NCBI GenBank assembly: GCA_947625305.1
Contig: CANQNW010000009.1
Span: 1 to 64,000 of the forward strand
Direction of reading: 5' to 3'
DNA length: 64,000 nucleotides
DNA from: Candidatus Gastranaerophilales bacterium
GTDB taxonomy: Bacteria; Cyanobacteriota; Vampirovibrionia; Gastranaerophilales; Gastranaerophilaceae
Shown here one piece after another: positions 25,895 through 35,500 of this stretch (its first letter is position 1; each line of letters starts with the position of its first letter). The notes beneath the pieces were generated by a model. It was not told the origin of the DNA. It saw only the letters and a list, made by a program, of their open reading frames with translations, and searched no databases. A program made the translations under genes and the position numbers.

Positions 25895-27257
25895 CGGCGG
25901 TTTTAAGGGTGTTTAATTCTTCCTCTTTGTTCACTTCAAAATAAATTCTTAAGAGCGGCTCTGTGCCGCTTTTTCTTATCAGTATCCAATTACCGTTTTC
26001 TAAAATCAGTTTAAGCCCGTCCATTGAATTTTTTTCAATGATTTTATTGTCTGCAATTTCAGAATATGACTTAAATGTATCAATTATTTTTTGCTGTTCG
26101 TCCGAGGAATTAACTTTTAAATCTATTCTGTCGTTAATAAAATTTCTTCCGAGTTCTTTATGTAATTCACTTTGAAGTTCATAAAGTTTTTTCTTTGAAT
26201 ATGCAAGCATTTCAATTATTAAAAGATTTGCAAGAATCCCGTCTTTTTCGGGGATATGCCCTTTAATACTGAGCCCGCCCGATTCTTCGCCAGCAATTAT
26301 TATGTCATTTTTTCTCATGGCTTCCCCGAGCCACTTAAATCCGACTGGAGTCTCTATAACTTCTATACCTTGTTTTTGAGCATATAAATTAAGCAGGGAG
26401 CTTGCGCCTACCGTTTTGGCAAGTTTTCCCGAATAATTTTTATTCCTAATTAAATGTTTTAAAAGCATTGCAATGATTTCGTTAGCGCTGACAAATTCTC
26501 CATTTTCATTGAATACTCCAAATCTGTCGCCGTCCCCGTCATTACTTAAACCTATTAATTTTGTACTTTTGCATAATGCTTTTAATTGGGGCAGATATTT
26601 TTCTTTAGGATCGGGCATTTGTCCGCCGAAATTTATATCTCTTTCAAGATTTTGCGAGTTATTTTTTATATTGTTAGAATCTAATAAGTATTTAAATAAT
26701 TTAGCACCTGCACCATGATGCCCGTCATAATTGATTGTAATATTAGCATTTTTTATTTTTTCAAAGTCTATCAGAGTTTTTATATGATTAATGTAGTCTT
26801 CTTCAAAAGATACTTTTTTATATGTTGTGCTGTTTGACTTTTGAATAAATGTATTATTTAAATTAGTTGTTATTTCTTTAACAATACTGTCATCAGCAGG
26901 GCCTCCATAGGGAGGGATAAATTTAATACCAAGATACTCGGGCGGGTTATGTGATGCAGTTAACATTATTGCATAAGCATCTTTTTTTAATGCATTGTAT
27001 GCTAAAACAGGTGTAGCAATGATTTTATCGCTCAGCATTGTATTAAATCCCATATCAGCCAGTGTTTTAGCTATGTACTCCGCAAAAATATCGGCTTCAT
27101 TCCTGGGGTCATAGCCGACTATAACAGGTTTATCGTATTTTGTTTGATTGTATATATAATATGCAATTGCATTTATTACTTTATTTGTATTATCCACCGT
27201 AAAATCTTTATTTAATACTGCTCTCCAGCCGTCGGTGCCGAATTTAATTTCTGTCAT
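25878..27257 (-). CDS. Phosphoglucomutase/phosphomannomutase
   Basis: This alpha-D-phosphohexomutase moves phosphate between C6 and C1 of glucose or mannose, feeding nucleotide-sugar synthesis. The 459-residue protein has the active-site serine loop TASHNP, the magnesium loop DGDGDR, the sugar loop GEESGG and the phosphate loop RKSGTEPLLR. The N-terminus FGTDGWRA is typical. AGAGGT is the ribosome binding site. It could supply the sugar-1-phosphate used by the nucleotidyltransferase at 61073. Sugar specificity cannot be decided from sequence alone. Confidence 0.93.
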   Translation of the reverse strand: MTEIKFGTDGWRAVLNKDFTVDNTNKVINAIAYYIYNQTKYDKPVIVGYDPRNEADIFAEYIAKTLADMGFNTMLSDKIIATPVLAYNALKKDAYAIMLTASHNPPEYLGIKFIPPYGGPADDSIVKEITTNLNNTFIQKSNSTTYKKVSFEEDYINHIKTLIDFEKIKNANITINYDGHHGAGAKLFKYLLDSNNIKNNSQNLERDINFGGQMPDPKEKYLPQLKALCKSTKLIGLSNDGDGDRFGVFNENGEFVSANEIIAMLLKHLIRNKNYSGKLAKTVGASSLLNLYAQKQGIEVIETPVGFKWLGEAMRKNDIIIAGEESGGLSIKGHIPEKDGILANLLIIEMLAYSKKKLYELQSELHKELGRNFINDRIDLKVNSSDEQQKIIDTFKSYSEIADNKIIEKNSMDGLKLILENGNWILIRKSGTEPLLRIYFEVNKEEELNTLKTAVKQLF

Positions 27258-27319
27258 TATTTACCTCTTTTACGTTTTTTATGTAAAATTATTTTATATA
27301 AGAAAAAAAGGTTTAGCAA

Positions 27320-28174
27320 ATGTCTGATACAAAAGCTGAAAATATATACTATTTAGGGCCTGACGGTTCAAACGCATACTTTGCCATGCAAAACTTTTTA
27401 ATTGAAGGAAATATTGAAGTACAAAATAAAATACCTTGTAAAAGTATCAGGCAGGCAATAAAATCCTTGGAAAAAGATGTTAATTCTTTATGTGTTCTTC
27501 CTATTGAAAATTCAATACAGGGAATTGTTCGTGAAACTATTGATAATTTAATGCAAAGAGAGGATAAAAATATTCAAATACTTGCGGAGTATACACTTCC
27601 TATTAAGCATATGCTCCTTTCAACGGGAACGGATATATCAAAAATTAAAAAAATTATTTCTCATCCTCAGGCAATTGCTCAGTGTTATAACAATTTGTAT
27701 AAAATCAATCCTGATGCGGAATTAAAAGAAGTATCGTCAACAAGTTATGCCGCACAAAAAATATCGGAGGAACAAGATATAACTCTTGCAGCTATTGCAA
27801 ATGTAACTTGCGCAAAACTTTTTAATCTGAATATTTTAAACAATGACCTTAATGATGAGCCGGATAATAAAACAAGATTTTACCTTTTGGGCAGGCATGA
27901 ATTAACAAATACTCAAAGCGGAAAAACCGCATTTGTTCTTTCCACTAAAAATGAATCGGGCGCATTATGCGAGGCTCTTAAAATTATTGCTAAACATAAT
28001 TTTAATTTAACTTATATAGATTCAAGACCGTCTAAAAAGAAGTTAGGCGAATACTTGTTTTTTATGGAATTAGAGGGAATTTTATCAGATAAAAGAACCC
28101 GAAACGTAATTAAAGAATTATCGCAAAATGCGGACTTTATTTCTGTTTTGGGTTCTTTTAAAATAATTAATTAA
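27320..28174 (+). CDS. pheA: Prephenate dehydratase
   Basis: This enzyme converts prephenate to phenylpyruvate in phenylalanine synthesis. The 284-residue protein has a catalytic domain with YLGPDGSNAYFA, PIENSIQGIV and the catalytic TRF motif (NKTRFYLLG). The C-terminal ACT domain contains SGALCEAL and the DSRPSKKKLGEY segment that binds phenylalanine for feedback inhibition. No chorismate mutase domain is fused. It is monocistronic between minus-strand genes. The first enzyme of the pathway, DAHP synthase, is encoded at 60011. Confidence 0.96.
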   Translation: MSDTKAENIYYLGPDGSNAYFAMQNFLIEGNIEVQNKIPCKSIRQAIKSLEKDVNSLCVLPIENSIQGIVRETIDNLMQREDKNIQILAEYTLPIKHMLLSTGTDISKIKKIISHPQAIAQCYNNLYKINPDAELKEVSSTSYAAQKISEEQDITLAAIANVTCAKLFNLNILNNDLNDEPDNKTRFYLLGRHELTNTQSGKTAFVLSTKNESGALCEALKIIAKHNFNLTYIDSRPSKKKLGEYLFFMELEGILSDKRTRNVIKELSQNADFISVLGSFKIIN

Positions 28175-28181
28175 TTAATTA

Positions 28182-28544
28182 TTATTTAACAAAATTGTTA
28201 AAAGTTTCAGCAGCTTTTTCTGCAATATCTGCCTTTTCCGGATGGAATTTATCTGCAAATTTTGCAGCTTCTAACTTGTTAAATTTGTCTAAAACTCTTA
28301 CACGAGCGCTATCAAATAATGTATGTATAAAGTTTAAGCCTTTTTTAGCTTGTTTTGCATAATTATTTAAGTAACCTTTAACTTGTGAAGTAAACATGGT
28401 ATCTTTTGAAGTTTGGTTTAATTTTCCTTTGCTCGCAAGGTAGAGAACAACACCTGTTGCAGCGCCTGCAGCTATAGCAGTTTTTGCAACGGTTTTTAAA
28501 ACTCTTGACGGCTTGTGTGAAGTTGAATCTACAGGTCTAATCAT
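28182..28544 (-). CDS. Small basic membrane-anchored protein
   Basis: The protein has 120 residues, begins MIRPVDSTSHKPS, and has one hydrophobic segment (TAIAAGAATGVVLYLA, residues 23-38). A basic helical region follows, and the C-terminus EKADIAEKAAETFNNFVK resembles the AEKAAE repeats of the upstream protein at 28696. AGGGAGA is the ribosome binding site. It looks like a relative of its neighbour. Function is unknown. Confidence 0.6.
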   Translation of the reverse strand: MIRPVDSTSHKPSRVLKTVAKTAIAAGAATGVVLYLASKGKLNQTSKDTMFTSQVKGYLNNYAKQAKKGLNFIHTLFDSARVRVLDKFNKLEAAKFADKFHPEKADIAEKAAETFNNFVK

Positions 28545-28636
28545 TAATCGTCTCCCTAAATCTGACTTTATTTCTACATTTATATTTTATAATAAAATCA
28601 ATAATATGATACTATATTATTAATATAATTTAACAA

Positions 28637-28668
28637 AAAATAAGGGATTTTTTTAAATCCCTTATTTT
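28637..28668. terminator. Terminator downstream of the small MISPVSF gene
   Basis: AAAATAAGGGATTT and AAATCCCTTATTTT form a perfect 14-bp stem with a four-base loop and T-rich flanks. It ends transcription from the minus-strand gene at 28696-29136, before the 28182 gene. Confidence 0.7.
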
Positions 28669-28695
28669 TAATGAGATAATTATAATATTTTTAGT

Positions 28696-29136
28696 TTATT
28701 TTACTACTGTTTCTGCAACTTCAGCAGCTTTTTCAGCAACTGTTTCTGCTGTTTCAGCTGCTTTTTCTGCGACTTCAGATGATTTTTTTGCGGCTTTAGG
28801 TAATTTAGATATAACAAAATCTTTTGCTGCTATTGCTTTATCTGCAATCCAATTACCTGCTTTATTCAAATAACCCAATCCTTTTTTAAGCCATTCTTGT
28901 TTAATTTTGTCACTTGTAAATATACCTTTTTTTGCGCCTAAGCCTAATGCTGCTAATACTGCTGCAGTTACGACTACGGCAATACCAACTTTTTTAGCCG
29001 CACCTTTCTTACCTTTTTCATCTTTTAAAGTAGATGCTGCTGCAGGTGTTTCTGTTCTTGTATATGCCTGAGGTCTTGAAATTAAATCCGTAAAATTACT
29101 TCCTTGTACTGCTGAAAAACTTACCGGTGATATCAT
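28696..29136 (-). CDS. Small protein with MISPVSF N-terminus, one membrane segment and AEKAAE repeats
   Basis: The protein has 146 residues. It begins MISPVSFSAVQGSNF, nearly the same start as the 77-residue protein at 6383. A Lys-rich stretch precedes one membrane segment (VGIAVVVTAAVLAALGLGA, about residues 50-68). An amphipathic helical region with repeated AEKAAE/AETV units fills the C-terminus. The ribosome binding site AAGGAGGT is perfect, and a good promoter lies upstream, so expression may be high. Its downstream neighbour has a similar tail. Function is unknown. Confidence 0.65.
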   Translation of the reverse strand: MISPVSFSAVQGSNFTDLISRPQAYTRTETPAAASTLKDEKGKKGAAKKVGIAVVVTAAVLAALGLGAKKGIFTSDKIKQEWLKKGLGYLNKAGNWIADKAIAAKDFVISKLPKAAKKSSEVAEKAAETAETVAEKAAEVAETVVK

Positions 29137-29231
29137 AATTACCTCCTTTATTTCTTTGTACTTTATTAAACCCTATGAACGATAAAAATTGTTGTATTAA
29201 TCCTAAATATTAAAAAAATGTTACAATTTTT

Positions 29232-29261
29232 ATTATAACATTTTGGAATATTTTTTAACAA
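29232..29261 (-). promoter_or_regulatory. Minus-strand promoter of the MISPVSF gene
   Basis: On the minus strand TTGTTA (29261-29256), an 18-base spacer and TATAAT (29237-29232) lead to the gene starting at 29136. A TACAAT in the plus direction (29222-29227) lies within the same inverted repeat, so the two directions may compete. Confidence 0.5.
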
Positions 29262-29311
29262 TATGTATTCTTTATTAACAGAAGATGTTTTTTAGGGGAG
29301 AAATACTATTT

Positions 29312-31870
29312 ATGACAGCACTGAATAAAATGGATTTAAATATAAATGAAAGAACACTGGGGTATGCAAAAATATATGCATCATTAATTCAGGAGGAGTT
29401 TCAAAGAAAAAGAGCTTATGTTTCAATTGTAGGACTATTTGCCCTTGTGGATGCTCTTGAAAAAACCGGTAATGATATTCAAAAAAATATGACCATTTTT
29501 AGAAACCCTAAATTAAATGAAAAGTATGAAATTGCAGATTTTTATGTAAATAATTGGCATATTGATGTTCGTATTATCACTGAAGGCAATAATGTTCTTT
29601 TACCTAAGATTCATTTTGATAATGATATAATTCCTGATTTTTATGCTGTTATAAAACTTGATAAGGATTTAAAAAAAGCAGAACTTATCGGCTTTGCTGA
29701 TACTGTTAATATTGAAAAACAAGCATTTGACTACCATTATTATTCACTTCCGTTAGATACTTTAATATCTTTTGAAGATTTTTTATTAAAAGTTAATAAA
29801 CCTAAAATCACCAGTTTTGATGAAACGGAACATGAAAAATTCAAAAGCATATATCTTAGTATAATAGATGAGGAAATTAATGCTCAAGATGAAAACAGAA
29901 TTTTAAAACATTTGTTTGAATGTGAAGAGTGCAGAAGAGAATTCTGCTGTTTTACGGGGTTTGAAATGGTTAACTCTAATCTTGGTAAATTCCCTCAGTT
30001 ATTTGAAGATAAGACACTCAATATAATAGGTGCTCAAGCTGCTGATGAAGAAAAATATCAAGGTAAAGAAGAAACAATAGATTTAAATGAACGGGAAGAA
30101 ATGCAGAACAAGGAATTGTCTCAAGAATCAAACCCTGAGGAAGAAAAACAAGATGATTCAGATGATATACTTGATGAGTTATTCAGTGAAGATGTGCCTG
30201 AACCGCAGAATGTAGAAGATGAAACAGAGGAGTTAAATAATACTCAAAGTAATGGAAATTTAGAAATTATACAAGATGAAATTTCTGAGACAGTTCAGCA
30301 AAATTCTATAAAAGAAGTTGATGATTTTATGGAACATGAATCTGCTCCCGACCTTAAAGTAATAGGTGATACAATGGTTGATTTGCCCAGCATTGGAGGT
30401 GAATTAACATTAATTAATGATGAGCCCGAACAACTTATTACGGAGGAAAATAATTCCTCGGATTTAGAAATAATCTCAGATGATAATTCTGCCGAAGAAC
30501 AAAATCCTATAGAAAATAATAATGATAAATCCGATGTACAGAAAGTAATTGTTGATTATGATGAATACGGCGAGCCTGTTTATTCTTATATTACAAATGT
30601 CCCGCCTGAAGATGAAAAAACAGAAGATTTTGAGGCGGAACTAAGCGATGAAGATATTTTAAATGAAGAATTTGAAACTTATAATCCTGTTAATAATATT
30701 GATGAAGATCTAACAAATATTAATAACGGCGGAGCAAGAACAGTTGAATATGTTCAAAGTGAAGATGATATCAAGGAATATAATAATGACAGTCCGGTTG
30801 ATGAAGAGATTGTTGAAAGCCCCGAAGATAATTACAATTACGAAAAAGATATAGAACTTGAAGATTATACGGAAACTGATAATTCTCAAGTTGTTTATAA
30901 TGATTTATCTAGTCAAACTTATGAAGAAGAAGATGAAGAGGTTGAACAAAATAATGAAAATGAAAAAATGCCTCAAGAGGAAATTGTAAATTATCAAGAT
31001 TATGAAGAAACACAAGAACCTCAAGAGTATTCTGAGGAGGATGAAAATAACGAAGATGAATTTGAAGAATATGATGATGACAGTGATGATGAAACGGAAG
31101 TTGATTTAAATCAGCCTAAGAAAAATTTAGCTCTCCCCGGAATTATATTTGGAATAGTTATTTTAAGCGCATTAATCGGCGGATTTTTCATTTTTAAGAA
31201 GGGTGCTCAAGAACCTCAAATTGCTCAAAATAATGAAACCGTTCAGGTAGAACAGCCTCAAAATAATGATATGTTTGAAACTCCTGAGAATAACGGCAAT
31301 CCTATTCCTGAAAATCAGGATAATTCTCAAATGCCGATGGATAACGGAAACACTATGCCTGAAAATCAACCGATGAGCCCAAATCCTGAGCCGATGATAC
31401 CAAATCCGCCCCCTGTAGATTCTCCGCAATTAACGGAAAATAATCTAATACAGCCTCAAAATCCCGTAACGGCTGATTCAAATCGGGCAATGACAAATGC
31501 GTTTAATAACGGTGCTCCTTCTTTATCTTTAAGATCATTGAATTGGATGTGTACACCTCAATTATTTACTGATAACCAATTTAAGTCTTATCTGCAAAAT
31601 CTTGATAATTTGCTTAAATTAAATGTAAGAAAAAATATTCTTAATGCAACAGATAACCCGCAAAATCCTAATGTTTCCGTAAAAATGGCTGTTGATAATG
31701 ACGGTAATCTCATCAAAGCCGTTATTGCAGATTCAAGCGGTTCTGAGCAAATAGATAACATTGTGTTACAAAGTATTAATGAAACATTTCAAGGGGAAAA
31801 GTCCCCAATCCTTACTGATAGTCCGTTAAAATCGGATAAATATTATCTTAAGGTTATAATAAAATTGTAA
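29312..31870 (+). CDS. Anti-sigma-like membrane protein: DUF1822-like, ZAS zinc motif, TM and TonB-like C-terminus
   Basis: The protein has 852 residues. The ATG at 29312 is chosen over 29285 because AGGGGAG precedes it. Residues about 15-165 resemble the cyanobacterial DUF1822 domain (IADFYVNNWHIDVRII, IPDFYAVIKLD, LIGFAD). H200, C204 and C207 form the HxxxCxxC anti-sigma zinc motif. A strongly acidic, low-complexity linker of about 350 residues leads to one membrane segment near 607-630. A Pro/Asn-rich spacer and a TonB-like C-terminal domain (about 740-852, with VKMAVDNDGNLIKAVIADSSG) follow. The sigma-factor gene starts 47 bases later. The likely role is holding the sigma factor at the membrane; the TonB-like part is periplasmic. 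Confidence 0.65.
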   Translation: MTALNKMDLNINERTLGYAKIYASLIQEEFQRKRAYVSIVGLFALVDALEKTGNDIQKNMTIFRNPKLNEKYEIADFYVNNWHIDVRIITEGNNVLLPKIHFDNDIIPDFYAVIKLDKDLKKAELIGFADTVNIEKQAFDYHYYSLPLDTLISFEDFLLKVNKPKITSFDETEHEKFKSIYLSIIDEEINAQDENRILKHLFECEECRREFCCFTGFEMVNSNLGKFPQLFEDKTLNIIGAQAADEEKYQGKEETIDLNEREEMQNKELSQESNPEEEKQDDSDDILDELFSEDVPEPQNVEDETEELNNTQSNGNLEIIQDEISETVQQNSIKEVDDFMEHESAPDLKVIGDTMVDLPSIGGELTLINDEPEQLITEENNSSDLEIISDDNSAEEQNPIENNNDKSDVQKVIVDYDEYGEPVYSYITNVPPEDEKTEDFEAELSDEDILNEEFETYNPVNNIDEDLTNINNGGARTVEYVQSEDDIKEYNNDSPVDEEIVESPEDNYNYEKDIELEDYTETDNSQVVYNDLSSQTYEEEDEEVEQNNENEKMPQEEIVNYQDYEETQEPQEYSEEDENNEDEFEEYDDDSDDETEVDLNQPKKNLALPGIIFGIVILSALIGGFFIFKKGAQEPQIAQNNETVQVEQPQNNDMFETPENNGNPIPENQDNSQMPMDNGNTMPENQPMSPNPEPMIPNPPPVDSPQLTENNLIQPQNPVTADSNRAMTNAFNNGAPSLSLRSLNWMCTPQLFTDNQFKSYLQNLDNLLKLNVRKNILNATDNPQNPNVSVKMAVDNDGNLIKAVIADSSGSEQIDNIVLQSINETFQGEKSPILTDSPLKSDKYYLKVIIKL

Positions 31871-31917
31871 TTTTTGTTATTCTATTCTATTATATTGTAT
31901 AGATATACAAAATAGAG

Positions 31918-32529
31918 ATGAGTATAGTGCTGTTAGTTGATGAACAAAGATCGTTAATAGAAAAATTCGTCAAGAATGATAAAAACTTTTTTGGCAATGA
32001 AGATTTATTTGAAGATTTTTGCAGTGAAGCTTTTCAAAAATCATATATGATTTTTAACTCATCTTCTAATATTACAAAAATAGAAAGTTATATTTCTAAA
32101 GTTGTTCATACCTCTATTTTAAGTGTTCTTAAAAATTCAGGCCGTGCAAGAAGAACATCACAGGGTTTTGTTTCAACAAAAGAAGTTGTTGTTTCTCCAA
32201 CACCGATTGAAAATACTTCTTCTAATGCCGCTGAAACAACAATAACAAAAGGTCCTGAATTTTTCTTGGATTTTCCTGACCCGAGAGAAAATGTTGAGGA
32301 AATTATTATTACCAAAGATTGGCTGCAAAGAATAGTTGATGCGGTTTGCGTTATTCATAAAGAACGACCCGCCGAATATTATCTTAATATTTTCTATTTA
32401 CGGTATGTTAAAAATTTAAAACAGAGAGAAATAGCTGAAAGACTTGAACTATCCCAATCTGAAGTCAGCAAAAGATTAATGCAGCTCTCTAAATTGATAA
32501 GTAATTTTTTGGATAGAAGCAAAAGTTAG
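31918..32529 (+). CDS. Sigma-70 family (ECF-like) sigma factor
   Basis: The 203-residue protein looks like a small sigma factor. A region 2-like helical part covers about residues 10-85 (FEDFCSEAFQKSYMIF and IESYISKVVHTSILSVL). A linker follows, then a region 4 helix-turn-helix near 150-195 with NLKQREIAERLELSQSEVSKRLMQL. It lies between the anti-sigma-like gene and the zinc-ribbon ATPase gene, eight bases before the latter. It probably directs RNA polymerase to a small regulon. The cognate promoter is unknown. Confidence 0.8.
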   Translation: MSIVLLVDEQRSLIEKFVKNDKNFFGNEDLFEDFCSEAFQKSYMIFNSSSNITKIESYISKVVHTSILSVLKNSGRARRTSQGFVSTKEVVVSPTPIENTSSNAAETTITKGPEFFLDFPDPRENVEEIIITKDWLQRIVDAVCVIHKERPAEYYLNIFYLRYVKNLKQREIAERLELSQSEVSKRLMQLSKLISNFLDRSKS

Positions 32530-32537
32530 GTTCTGTT

Positions 32538-35500
32538 ATGAAGTGTCGTAAGTGCGGAACCGAAATAGCTGATGATTCTATCAGATGCAGTAATTGCGGG
32601 ATTAAAGTTAATATGGTTTGTCCCGAGTGTAAAACTTTAGTGCCTTTCGGTACTATGGTTTGTACTTCCTGCGGTTTTGAATTGCTTAAAAAATGCCCTT
32701 CTTGCGGTGCCGTTAATTCTTATTTTTCGATTAAATGCAGGAAATGTAATGCCGATTTATCCTCTAAACCGCTTGATAATTCACCTTCTAATGAAGGAAA
32801 TGAAATTGTTGATTCTTTCTTTTCTGAAATAGCTGAAACTCAAAATAATTATAATGATAATAATATTGAAAATATTGAAAATGAAATAGTTGAAACACCA
32901 AAGGATAATCAGGCAGAAACTGCGGAAAATGAAAAAATTGAACCAGTGCAAGTTGAAAATGAAAAACCTTCGGGGGAAAATATTCAAAACTCTGAAAATA
33001 TTGATATACTTAAAAATGAAGATATTGTTCCTTTAGAAGAAATTGCGGATTATGATGTTCAAGAAAGCTTAGATAATGAAAATGATGACAGTACAATAAA
33101 AACAGAGCCGGAAGATTATTCAAAAATAGAAGTTCAGCCTGATGCGGTAAAGATGGCTGTTAAATCAATAACTTCGTCAATTTCTAAACATATTATAGCC
33201 GTTCACGGAAAAGACGGAACAGGTAAAACTGCTGTCTTAAGACAAACTCAGCAATGTCTTTCCTCTAAAGGGTATTTGTTCCTGTTTGGCAGCTGCACTC
33301 CTTTATTACAAATAACCAGTTTCGGCTTTTTTCAGGATGCTTTCCTTCGTATAATGGGGTTCCCCCCTTATACAAACAGTTTTGAGGCTTTTGTTAAAGA
33401 TTTTAAGAAAAGCCCGCTTTATGAAATCTTTAATTTCCTCGAGGATGAGGAACTTCATATTTTCCTTAATATTATTTATCCTTCTCAGAAAGATAAATTT
33501 GAAAATATAATGAAAAATAAGCAGTTAATGTTTTCTGTTTTAGAAAAAGTTATTAAATCTTTTTCGGTTAACAGTAATCTTGTTATAACGGTAGATAATT
33601 TTGAATTACTTGATGGCGCTTCTTATGATTTTATGGTTTATATGCTTCAAAAGGGCTATTTTAATAACAGATTAAAGCTGTTTGTTGCCTTTAAGGAAGA
33701 TAAAGAAATTCAAAGTTATTTTGATATGACAAAAATCTCCGATGAAATATTTGAAGTAATAAATATTGATAAATTAAGTAAATCTGATTTGCTCAAAGCG
33801 GTTAAAAGGTCATTGCATATAGATATTACTAACATTATGGATAATGAATATTTAGATGAAATAATTGAAAAATCCGATGGTAATGCACTTAGAATCGAGC
33901 AGGAAATTGCACTTCTTTTTAATTGCGGATATATATCCGTTAATAACAGTGATATTGTAGTTAACAGTAATAATAAACCGACTGTTGAACCTTCCTCTTT
34001 TGAACAATTAGTGAAATTAAGACTTAATACTTTAACCCCTGTAATAAAGAATGTTCTCTTTATGTCTGCCATTATGGGTTACAGATTTGCTTCAAATATA
34101 CTGGCATCTGCAATAAGTATTTCAGGTGAAAAACTTCAGGGAATTTTGGATTATTTAAAAGAAGAATTGTATATAGAGTTTGTTGATAATTATACATGTG
34201 AGTTCAAAAGTCTTGAATTATGGAAATTAATATATCAAGAGGCTAAGTCTGATTTACTTTATAAAGAAAATTCTCAAAAACTGTATAGTGTATTAAGTCC
34301 TTTAGTATTATCAAGTAATCTGCAGAAGATAATTTCCTGTACGGGCGGATTAGATAAACGAGAGGAATTCTATATATGGCAGGAAACCTCCAAAATTGCG
34401 TCAAAACTCGGAGATACCAATCTTTATATTATCTCTTTAAAACAGTGCTTAAAAATAATGGAAGAAGAAAATTTTGATAATACAGAAGAACAAAAAATTG
34501 TTTTATATGAGCAATTGGGCAAGCTGTTATGTGAGAAATCTCCAACAGAAGCTGTATCTTATTTATCAAATATTTTAGATTTTTATATCAAATCCGAAAA
34601 TACAAATAAAATTTTGGATATTTCAAGTTACTTAATAAAAAGCTGTTATTTAAGCGGAAATTATTTTGGGGTTACTGAAGTTACTGATGCTGTCATTGCC
34701 TCTTTAAGCGGAAGTGATATGGAGTCTTTGTCTTCGGAATTGGCACTTATAAAAACCAGAAAACTTAAAGCACTCTTTAATATAGGGAACAGCGAGCAAA
34801 TAATAAATCTTGTTAATGAGGAAATAATTCCTTCTATTGAAAAAGATTTATATTCAAGGCAGATAGATTCCAAATATAAAAGTCTTTTAGTGGATGGCTG
34901 GTTATGTGCTAAAACAGTTCTGGCAAAGGCATATGCTCTGCAGGGAAATAATCAGGTATTTAGTATTATTGCTGATTTAAGGTCATTTGTTGAAAAGTAC
35001 AATTATGATACTGATTTTTACGTTATTCAAATTAATCTGATTGAGGCATTTGCAAATACAATTGTCGGTGAAGTTCATAAATCCAATGAACTTCTTGGTG
35101 ATATAGCATCAAATGCTTCTTCTTTGAATATAGAATCAGAACTTTTATCCGAGTGGAATATGATTAATATTATTAATAGAGTTCTTTTGAATGAAAATGA
35201 CGGATTAAAATCCGATTTATTTGAACTTGCGACATTTACCAATAATATTAATGAGCATTTTATTAAAAATATTATTAAACTTATTTTAGGTTATGTATTG
35301 AAACAGGAAGGAAATGTTAAAAAGGCGCTAGAAATATTTAATGAGGAAATAACTTATTTTGCAAAAGAAAAAGTTGCAATAGGCGCATTACTTTCTTGGT
35401 TTTTAATTGTTCAAATAACTATGGATATGGGTGATGACGATAAAGCATTATCTACGGCATCAAAATCGCTTGAAATAGCACAAAGTCCAAAAATAAATAA

